Source: Linanthus parryae
Lineage: Eukaryota > Streptophyta > Magnoliopsida > Ericales > Polemoniaceae
Direction: 5' to 3'
Assembly: GCA_023055425.1 (NCBI GenBank)
Contig: JALGPY010000003.1
Location: 19,155,001 to 19,219,000, forward strand
DNA length: 64,000 nt
The notes under the pieces are model-generated. The model had not been told where the DNA came from. It did not search any database and saw nothing but the letters and a program-made list of their open reading frames with translations. Positions within the stretch are counted from its first letter, which is position 1. Every line of letters begins with the position of its first letter. The position numbers and the translations under genes were made by a program. Shown here one piece after another: positions 55,640 to 64,000 of this stretch.

Positions 55640-57235
55640 ATGGATGCAAACTCTGCAAGTTCTATGGTTTCTAGTTCAGGACGCAAGAAGCAGAAGGTGG
55701 ATCGGATTGTTATCGAGGTTGATGATAGGATAAGCAAGTTGCCTGACATGGCTCTTCAACATATTATATCTTTTCTTTCAATCAAAGATGCTGTTAGAAC
55801 TTGCATCTTATCAAAAAGATTCGATAACATGTGGACATCTGTGTCTAATCTTCGGCTCTACAACGACGAAGACAATGTCCGGGACCTCTTCATGAATTTT
55901 GTGGAAAGAGTACTAACTCATCGTGATTTTTCAAGCTTACATGTATTCGACCTTGAGTGTTTGGTATATGGCGATGTAATGCGCATCAACACCTGGGTTT
56001 CAGCTGTTATCAGGCGCAAAGTTGAAGCGCTCGATATCACCCTTTTAGACATCAAAGCATCACTTGTATTACCACATAGCTTATTTAACTCGAACTCCTT
56101 GGAAACATTACATCTAAAAATGTCCCATATCCTTGCTCTGCCTTCTTCGATTTGCTTTTCAAGTCTTTGGAGCTTATCACTTGATCACATCATTTTTCCA
56201 AATGACCACCTAACCCAGCAGTTATTTTCTGGTTGCCCGGTCCTTGAGGAGTTGGATCTATGCAAGTGCAACTGGATAAATTTAAGGGCTGTTAGTATCT
56301 CCTGTCCCAACCTGAAGAAATTAAGTATTCGTGAGAAGGGTAAAGATGATGTGGCAGGTGGTGGATGTCAAGTTATGATTCTCACTAACAGTCTGAAGTT
56401 CATATATTTCCAAGATGGTTTCAGGAATGATTACTTCTTCTCGGATGCATGTTCTCTCGTTCGTACATCTCTTGTTGTTGTGAACTATATCAAGCCAGTG
56501 AGGGTTCGAGAAGTAGCTTATCGCCTCCACAAACTTCTGAAGGCCCTAAAGAATACAAATAAACTAGAGCTGTCAAGTAAAGTGGTTGAGGTTTGTTTTC
56601 TCAACCGATTCTTTTGTTTTTTTTTTCCGGAGAAGTTTATGTGAAGTTGTTTGCTAAGATATCTCTTTCCACATATTTAGTACTTGAGTTCTGTGAAAGA
56701 ACTCTTCGTGCATGTTCCTGTTTTCAATAGCTTAACCCATCTGGTTCTGGACACGGAGGTGGTAAGATTGGATCTTGAGGGGCTACATAAGATACTCCAA
56801 AACTCTCCTCATATCGAGTATCTTCATTTTATTGATGTAAGTGAAAAGGAAACACGAGTTACATTTTCCGTTGTGTTTTGTATGTTACCTCTCTATGGCT
56901 GAAGCTTAGAGTTTGCAAATTTTCAGGGCATCGAACTAGCATTTTGGAGTCCTGAGAAAGATGACAAGATATTCAATCCGGTCCCTTCATGTTTGACGTC
57001 ACACATAAAGACCATTAGAGTCGACGATTTCACTGGGAGTAACAAAGAAATGAGCGCTGTGAAGAATCTTCTCGCACGTGGTACTGTTTTGGAGAAGATG
57101 GTGATACGTCTTTACAATCCAGGCAACGTGGTCTTGCGGCAGAAGGTTCATAAACAACTGCTATTGCTCCCTAGGAACTCTGCGTGCTCTATCATCATCG
57201 TTGATCCTAAGAATTCAACACCTTGGGATTGCTAA
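55640..57235 (+). CDS. F-box/LRR/FBD protein, gene C
   Basis: Predicted SCF-type F-box receptor, 471 aa. Coding exons 55640-56590, 56681-56836 and 56927-57235; introns are 90 bp each (gtttgt...tttag and gtaagt...ttcag) and contain stops. F-box at residues about 30-74 (DRISKLPDMALQHIISFLS), LRR-like segments (LETLHLK, CPVLEELDLC, CPNLKKLSI), FBD tail (PSCLTSHIKTIRV...GTVLEKMVI). The C-terminus is longer than in A and B (ends VDPKNSTPWDC). It starts MDAN at the accatgg context. Exon 1 has the same length as in B (951 nt). It appears intact; it is the most diverged member at the N-terminus. Confidence 0.87.
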
Positions 57236-57844
57236 TCCTCTTATGGGATAATACACCAACTCTATACAACTATGCATGCTTAGCTCTTGTGGTAGTATTT
57301 GAAGGTCCGCGACCTCCAGTGTGAAGGTGGAGTTAGTTGCTTGTGGCCTTTATAATGACTTTGTAACTTTATGATGCTTTGGGCTTTTATCCTTGGAGAT
57401 TCGACAGAGTTGACCAGATATTCGAATGGCACGAGGACAAAGTAACAGGTGTGAAGATTTTGCTGGTTGCATTGCTGTTTTGACGTTCCCCAGCAACTGA
57501 CCTGGTCTTTTTACAGCTGCTGATGATGATTCCGTAGAACCTCTTGGTTGCTCTGTTGTTACATGAGCCGGTGTAATTCCCTTGGCGTTTTGACATTTTG
57601 TAGTACTTCTCTGAGTGTACTCTCATAATAGGATGATGTAGCGACTCTGAGCATCCACCCCTGTTATGTTGTTAGTATCTTGTAATGGTAGAAGTGTGGA
57701 ACAGTGTAATGAAGCGACAGTAGTGACTACTATCAGTTGGCTATTTTTGAAAATTATTTAAATGCAAACATAGTGTTCCCTTGAGAAAGGAACTATAGTA
57801 TGAATGTTGAGCAGTAAGAAGACCCCAATAAGGTAATCTCTCGA
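57236..57844. other. 3' flank of gene C with a small FBD fragment
   Basis: At about 57400-57485 'gttgaccagatattcga' and 'gaggacaaagtaac-g-gtgaagattttgct' match the third exon of the F-box genes, with a deletion; stops follow. The rest is untranslated or intergenic DNA. Confidence 0.5.
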
Positions 57845-58470
57845 ACTTGAACTATCAGGTAGCGCTGTTGAGTCACCACTGTTGCAGTTCTTGAGTTAAT
57901 CTCAACTGTCACTTAAACTTCTCTTTGCTTCTCTTAAGATCTATGGCTATGTGAATGATCTTTTCACGGGTGTTCCTATTTTCAAAAGTTTGAGCCGCTT
58001 GGAATTCGATATGGATTTCGATGGGTTACATACGATACTCGTTCACTCTCCTCATCTAGGATGCATTTATTTTCATGTGTAAGTTGAAAGAAAACATGTA
58101 ATTCCCTTTATATACCTTGTTCTTTATTCTGTATATGTAAGTCCATCTTTTCTTTGTTACACCTCTCTGAGGCTAAACCTAGGAATTTGCTTGCTCAGGG
58201 CCTTAGAGTCCTGAGCTAACCGACCAGATATTCACTCCAGTCCCTTTGTGTTTCACGTCACATCTTAAGGTGATTAGGGTTGGTGATTTCAATGGGCGCG
58301 AGGATGAAGTAACTGCTGTGAAGATTATGCTTGCAAAAGCTGCTGTTTTGGAGAAGATGGTGATAGGTTGTTATCTTCCGCTGTAAGAGGAGGTTCGTGA
58401 ACGGCTGTTGTTGCTCCCTAGAAGCTCTGAATGTTATCTAGTTCATACGAACTGGAGACATCTAGTTTTT
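57845..58470 (+). pseudogene. F-box/FBD pseudogene fragment (exons 2-3, B/D type)
   Basis: Matches genes B and D from the end of exon 1 ('gaactatcaggtagcgctg', 57848) through exon 2 (57940-58080, with a changed exon 2 donor, catgtgtaagttg) and exon 3 (58200-58440). Stops include a TGA in exon 2 (gctatgtgaatgat) and a TAA near 58384. It lies right after gene C, but its sequence is of the B/D type, so it was left by recombination between copies. The F-box part is missing. Confidence 0.88.
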
Positions 58471-59036
58471 TGGTGCACCTGTTGGAACTTTTATCCTGCA
58501 ATGTTTCGAGCTCCTTAGGTTTTCCTTGGCCTTGCAGAAAACAATTTTCTTGTAGGTTGTTGTAGCTGAAGTTTCTTCTGTACTTTGCTTCCTGTATTGG
58601 GAACCACGTCTTGCGAATTTGTGGTCTTCGTATTGGTAGAGAAGATTTGAATCATCAATATTACAGAAACCCGGCATTGATGTTGAACTGTCATCAGAAG
58701 TTACAATTTGTATTTAGCCTGAATAGCTACAGAGATGATTATGGCTATCCGGGCAAATTTTATACTGTGGTGTAGGGGTGAGTGCGGACCGGTTTTAGAC
58801 CAGTTTTGTCAAAAAAATCAACTGACCCAATAGATTGGGGTTGAGAATATTCAACCCGATCTACCAATTATTTATGCACCCAAATCAATCATAACTTATC
58901 GACTTGGCCGAACTCGGGCCGTTAGTTGGAATGAAAAAATGTTTTAATTTTGCTATTAGTTTTGTGATGTATTATTTTATAACTTTTGGAGTTGGGACTG
59001 TTAGAATATCGAAGTTATTTCATTCCTTTTCCATCT
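58471..59036. other. Intergenic
   Basis: The first part repeats the 3' flank of gene B ('aatgtttcgagctcctt', 58500). A stretch near 58800-58920 has 'gaccggttttagaccagt', a degenerate repeat. No gene. Confidence 0.4.
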
Positions 59037-59282
59037 CTACCTCGAATTGCGAAACTTCTCCATCGCACTCTCCATCAGGGAGTTGAGGTAGTGTTCTGCG
59101 TCTCTCATGACGTCCTCTGTTTCTGCTACCTCTTGGTCGTGCTCGAGCTCCACGGTGGCCCAAGCCTTGTAAGCTTCCACCTCGTTGAGGCTTACGAGAT
59201 TGGAGACCGAAGAGGGGTCGAAGGTCTTGTCTTGGAGGGCTTGGTCGGAGAGGAAAGTGAATTGGGAGAAGATATCTTCCAT
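59037..59282 (-). pseudogene. Pseudogene of a small conserved plant protein (MEDIFSQF type)
   Basis: From the ATG at 59282 the minus strand reads MEDIFSQFTFLSDQALQDK, then VEAYKAWATVELEHDQEV and LNSLMESAMEKF. I recall a small conserved plant protein with this start but cannot name it. After 'EKFR' the likely family continuation (FE.EMEK) is in another frame, and the current frame stops at 59037. So a one-base loss near 59045-59055 has cut it, and a TGA follows in the other frame too. No introns are seen, so a retrocopy is plausible. Its upstream frame (to 59354) is probably not translated. Confidence 0.6.
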
Positions 59283-59513
59283 TTTTGGTTGGAGAGGTAC
59301 ACTTTCTAACCCTAACAATCGAAGAACACTCCCCCTCCTCTTCCTCTGTACCAAACTAATGATTTTAGTGCCAATTTTAGGTAGACTTGTTAGTCAGTAA
59401 AGACTAAAAGACCCTCGTTATTACGTCACATGACATGCACGTGTAAGATTCCGTCCAATAAATTACATGTCTGTCACAAAAAGATACATGATTGTAACAA
59501 GTTGAAACCTATA
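59283..59513. other. Intergenic
   Basis: Upstream flank of the small pseudogene, then AT-rich DNA. Nothing supported. Confidence 0.35.
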
Positions 59514-59773
59514 CTACTTCCGTTTCGTCTGTTTCGTCTGCGTTTGACTTTTTAACTCGTAACTGAGTCATTTTGACTTGGTGATTCGGGTACCAAAACG
59601 ATGTAATTTTTTAACAATTTTTTCATGGTATTTTAGAATAAACTTTCCTCTATAACACCATGCAAAGATTACCAAATTCTTGTATCGTTTTGCTAATCAA
59701 ATCACCGGATGAAAGTAACTCAGTGAATAGTGACAAAAATTGAAGTAGGCTGAAACAGACGAAACAGAGGTAG
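59514..59773. mobile_element. Stowaway-like MITE, family 2, copy 2
   Basis: Ends ctacttccgtttcgtctg and (reversed) ctacctctgtttcgtctg, flanked by ta on both sides. The interior shares 'gagtcattttgacttggtgatt' with the other copies. 260 bp. Confidence 0.8.
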
Positions 59774-60420
59774 TATCACCTAAAACCTCTGGGAGGGTCT
59801 TCACTCCCGCTCTCAATCCTCACTCCGGCGTTTTAAGCTCGAATTCGCCTATAATTCTCGCTCCTAAAATTCTAGAGCGCACTTTTCATCAACGCTCTGT
59901 ACTTCTCAAGAATGGACCTCACTACTAACTACTAAGTTATCAAGCCATTTGAAACTAAGTCAAACTAGAATTTCAACTAAATGACGTAGTCAACTCCTTA
60001 CCGAGATAGTCTCCTACCTGTATGTCAAGTTCTAAAGGCTAACACTAAGTTGAACATCCATTAATATGAGGTTATAGTTTTCGATATATGCTTCCTAGTT
60101 ATTGGCACAAAATTTAAATATATATGAAAATTAAATATGTAGTATGTTTATATTTAAAATTATATTAAATATATAATTGGTCCATATATAATTTATACAC
60201 GCGTTTTCATGACGCTCTCAAATAAATCTTTTTAAGAATTTGTCCCTTTCACGCTCACGCTCCCGCTTTCGCTCCCGCTCTCGCTCCAGATGACTTATGT
60301 TGAAACTATGGATATCATGGATACTTTAATTGGAATTATGAATACCAAATTCACACAAAAAACAAACTATGGATATCACCGATGCAATTTTGTCAATTTT
60401 CAATTGCTACCGAATGGGGT
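59774..60420. other. Intergenic, with CT-rich clusters
   Basis: Repeated 'ctc(c/a)cgctc' motifs near 59805-59860 and 60250-60292 (ctcccgctttcgctcccgctc) mark a degenerate repeat with mirrored ends. No gene. Confidence 0.4.
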
Positions 60421-60690
60421 TCTATCTTAGTTTCTTCTGTATAGTTTTGGTTTGTCTTTTTAACCCGTAATTAGGTTACTTTGACTCGCTGATTCAGATA
60501 TCGTAATTTTTATGCAATTTTTCTATGATGTTGTAGAGTAAAATTTATTCTACGAAACCATGCAAAAATTAATAAATTTTTATATCGTTTTACTAATCAA
60601 ATTACCGGATCAAAGTGACCCAGTATATACAAAATGACCAGTGACAAAAAATGAAGTAGGTTGACACAAAAAATAAAATAAAAAATAAAA
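60421..60690. mobile_element. Stowaway-like MITE, family 2, copy 3 (decayed)
   Basis: It shares 'agtttcttctgtatag', 'taggttactttgactcgctgatt', 'gtagagtaaaatttattctac' and 'gatcaaagtgacccagt' with the copies at 53227 and 59514. The ends are degraded, so bounds are approximate. Confidence 0.65.
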
Positions 60691-60784
60691 TGAACCAATG
60701 TGATCTACAAGTCCAACCCCATGGGTCCCGGGAGGAGACTGATCATTGACGAAATGGGGACACTTTCCCTTTCAACCCCAGTAC

Positions 60785-60909
60785 AGTAGTACTAGCTCAC
60801 ACAGTCTCATCTTCTTCTCTCGAACCCTCGTTCTCTGCTGCAATCTATCGCGAAAAAGCACACTTTGAAGCTAGGGTTTGTCCTCAAAGATCAGAGGACT
60901 CGACCAAAG
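60785..60909 (+). other. Candidate 5' leader exon of F-box gene D
   Basis: Matches the B leader; ends gaggactcgaccaaag|gtaac at 60909. With the acceptor atgcag ending at 62451 the leader intron is about 1.5 kb. Confidence 0.55.
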
Positions 60910-62463
60910 GTAACATTGTCCCCCATTTATTGTGGGTTTCGTTTTGATTTCTCATATTTAGATGCTTGGAGAAGTATATAGAATTAGTATTTACTGGAAT
61001 ATCATACCAGGATTTTTCTTTTCGAGCTGGAAACCATTGTCCCATAATTCGATTGACCCATCAACAAAAAAGACACAAAATGGTCCTCACTGATACATAT
61101 TGCTGGATCGATTCACTCTTTTCGATGGAAGAGTTTGTCGTGGACATAGATTCATAAATTTGGTTGCACTTGTAATGACCTCTTATGGGTTTTCATTCAG
61201 TTGATTGAAATAAAGAATTACAAGCCATTGTAACATCCCGCCCCACATGGGATAGCAATATCGTAGATTACATGTCTGTTAATAGTAAACCTTGTGGGGT
61301 TATTGTTCGAGCCTCGAGGCTTAAGTTGTTATTGAACACTTACCGCTCTCGGGTCATTACAAAGTCAATACGAGGATGTGCTCCACTAACACCCATCACC
61401 TAGTGTAAAGCAGTAAAAAATGGACTGATGACCCATTTGATGACCCTAATAATGTCTGGACCAAGGAAAGCAATATAAAGCTCTTGAGCAATCTCAAGAA
61501 ACTTCATTGTCATATCTCTCGATGAAAGTAATAATAACCCTAGTTATATTACTTTCCCTTTGGCCACCTCTAGTTATAGCCACTCTGTTGCAAAAGACTA
61601 GACCCCTTTTTGCTTATTGATTCCTGTATAGTTAATAAGTAGTGCTGTGATACCACTGTGCAGACTTTCATGGTTAATACAGTTTTCTTGCACTTCAATT
61701 TTTTTCTGCATCGAAGATTTGGAAAAGCATGTTTATTGTTTTCTCCATTAAACCATCTCCACATAGGAGCTCCCATGGTTCTATATTACAATCCCATCTT
61801 CTCCCTAATAATGAAATTCCCCAATAGAAAGCTTGTGGTTCCAAAGGGCCTTCTTTTCTTTGTAACTATATTTAAGATTGACAGATTCCTTCCTTTTTTT
61901 TTTTTTTTTTTTTTCAGATCAGACGATGGAAAACTTCCCAATTAAAAAATCCTTACATTCTTAAAAAAATACTACTTTTTGCTCATTAAATGGAAAACTT
62001 TTGGCTTGGTTGTAAACCACGAGTAAAAAGTAACAAAGAATACCCTTGCATTCACCGTTTGCTTACTGCCGTCATGTAAATCATAAAAAAGTTACCTTTC
62101 ACAGAGCTTCTTCTTACATTCTTCAAAAGTCACAAAATCCGCCCCCCTCCCCCCAAATAAAAAATAAAATGTTTCGCTTTTTTGCTATGCCATTGGGTAT
62201 GTAAAGTTACCTCTTGGTTACTCTTTTACAGGGTGTTTAGGAGCTATCCCAAGGATCTTTATAAGGTCATAGAAGAGCCTTCTTTGTTCTAGACAGTTTT
62301 ACCCCTAAGTGTCGGAGGAACTATTTTTTACCAGGCTACCCTAAATGTCCGAGCACAGAGGAATGCATATAATTTCATGGTGATATTTTGTTTAACATTC
62401 ACGATATCATTTCTTTGGCTTCATCTTCTCAAACCTCAAAATACAATGCAGAATCGCAGTACC
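60910..62463 (+). other. Leader intron region of F-box gene D
   Basis: Collinear with the gene B leader intron. It contains an LTR-like piece (61229-61361), a long T-run near 61892-61913 and 'gtccgagcacagaggaat' near 62347, also before gene B. No gene. Confidence 0.55.
61229..61361 (+). mobile_element. Small solo-LTR-like (TRIM-type) sequence
   Basis: 133 bp starting tgtaacatcccgccccacat and ending gggtcattaca; TG...CA ends but no target duplication that I can see. A partner lies at 44908 in gene B, so it predates the B/D duplication. Confidence 0.4.
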
Positions 62464-64000
62464 ATGGATGCAAGTTCCATTTGTTCTGGTTCAGGATGCA
62501 CGAAACTCAAGGTGGATGAGAATGTTGGCGCTGCTGCTGATGATAGAATAAGCGCATTGCATGACATGGTTCTTCAACAAATTCTATCTTTTCTTCCTAC
62601 TACAGACGCTGTTCGTACCTGCATCTTATCAAAAAGATTCGATAACATGTGGACATCTTTGCGTAATCTTTCTTTTGATAACCCCACAGATGTTAAGCGG
62701 GATCTATTCATGAATTTCGTGGAAAGAGTAGTAACTCATCGTGATTTCTCAAGTTTGCACGAAGTCTCACTCAACTTGTTGGTACATGGCGATGCCATAC
62801 GCATCACCACCTGGATTTCTGCTGTTATCAGACGAAAAGTTAGAGTGCTTCGTATCACCCTTTCGGACATCAAAGCAACGCTCGTTTTGCCTCATTGCTT
62901 ATTTAAGTCAAAGTCATTGGAAGAGTTATATATAGCCATGTCCCATGTCCTTATGCTGCCTCCTATAGTTTGCTTTTCAAGTCTCAGGACGTTATACCTT
63001 TACGGTGTTATATTTCCAAATGACCTCTTAACTCATCAGTTCTTTTCTGGTTGCCCGGTCCTTGAGGAGTTGGATATAGATGGATGCAATTGGGAGAACC
63101 TCAGGGCTGTTAGCATTTCCTGTCCACGGCTGAAGAGATTAACCATCTCTGAGTTGGATAAAGATGATGGGGGAGGTGATAATTCGTGTCAAGTTATGAT
63201 TCGCTCCACAAGTCTGGAGTTCCTGCACTGCCGAGGTGAATTCAGGAATGACTACTTCCTCTCAGAAACATCTTCTATAGTTCATACATGTCTTTACGTC
63301 TGGACTGATGGTGAGCCAGAAAGGACTCCGGAAGTTTCTTATCGCCTTCACAAGCTTATGAAGGTCCTTCGAAATATCACTCAACTAGAACTATCAGGTA
63401 GCGCTATTGAGGTACGTTTTCCTTACCTATCATTTTTCTTGTGATGATGTCACCACTGTTGTGGTTCTTGACTGTCGCTTAAACTTCTCTTTGCTTCTCT
63501 TAAGATGTATGGCTATGCGAATGAACTATTCACGGGTGTTCCTATTTTCAAAAGTTTGACCCGTTTGGAATTCGAGATTGGTGCGGTGGGGTTGGATCTT
63601 GATGGACTACATAAGATACTCCTTCACTCTCCTCATCTTCGATGTATTTATTTTTCTTATGTAAGTTGAAATAAAACCCGTAATTCCTTTTCTAGACCTT
63701 TATTTTGTATGTAAAGTTCATCTTTTCTTTGTTACCTCTCAGTGGCTAAACCTTGGAATTTGCTTCCTCAGGGGGTTCATCTAGACTTTGGGAGTCCTGA
63801 GATAACCGACCAGATATTCACTCCAGTCCCTTCATGTTTCACGTCACATCTTAAGGTGATTAGGGTTGGTGATTTCACTGGGTGCGAGGACGAAGTAACT
63901 GCTGTGAAGATTATGCTTGCAAAAGCTGCTGTTTTGGAGAAGATGGTGATAAGTTGTTATCTTCCCTTGGGAGAGGAGGTTTGTGAACGGCTGTTGTTGC
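62464..64000 (+). CDS. F-box/LRR/FBD protein, gene D (3' end outside the window)
   Basis: Predicted SCF-type F-box receptor, closest to gene B. Coding exons are 62464-63411, 63505-63660 and 63772 to the window end (about 444 codons visible). Introns are 93 bp (gtacgt...ttaag) and 111 bp (gtaagt...ctcag). F-box at residues about 27-71 (DRISALHDMVLQQILSFLP), LRR-like CPVLEELDIDGC and CPRLKRLTIS, FBD with PSCFTSHLKVIRV and AAVLEKMVIS. The start at 62464 (accatggatg) matches A-C; the upstream frame to 62377 crosses the leader acceptor and is not likely coding. No stop occurs in the visible coding exons. Confidence 0.85.

Overview
This window is nuclear DNA of a flowering plant, probably a eudicot; I cannot name the species. 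The evidence is GT-AG introns, plant LTR retrotransposon lineages (Tat-type Ty3/gypsy; Angela-like and Ale-like Ty1/copia), many MITEs, and a tandem cluster of F-box/LRR/FBD genes, a plant-specific expansion. I see no tRNA, rRNA, CRISPR or bacterial-type features.

Left third (about 1.8-26.7 kb): a three-level nest of retrotransposons. The oldest layer is a minus-strand Angela-like copia remnant (leader at about 1832-3129 and 25096-25394, 5' LTR at 25395-26690). A Tat-lineage Ty3/gypsy element (3130-25095, LTRs 615 and 578 bp, target duplication ggagg) inserted into it. A young Angela-like copia (14387-22820, LTRs 1439 and 1438 bp, target duplication caact) then inserted into the gypsy element. 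The Tat element carries gag-protease-RT-RNase H-second RNase H-integrase remnants, a 54-bp tandem array, and an antisense six-exon gene whose N-terminal part looks like a plant mobile domain. That antisense gene can be followed across five small introns and across the copia insertion. A second, short antisense ORF has its own TATA box.

Middle (26.7-36.2 kb): a decayed plus-strand copia element, an RNase H-like fragment, a probable non-autonomous Mutator-like element with long inverted repeats, and a diverged second copy of a roughly 1-kb non-coding module that also occurs at 0.8-1.8 kb.

Right (36.3-64 kb): four F-box/FBD/LRR genes in one orientation (A 39853-41406, B 46013-47597, C 55640-57235, D 62464 to the window end). 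They share a three-coding-exon plan. Each has a candidate 5' leader exon followed by a roughly 1.5-3.5 kb leader intron. Between them lie F-box gene fragments, MITEs, an internally deleted Ale-like copia inside an RNase H-like pseudogene, and a pseudogene of a small conserved plant protein. By family knowledge, the F-box proteins would act as substrate receptors of SCF ubiquitin ligases. The rest is mobile or broken DNA.
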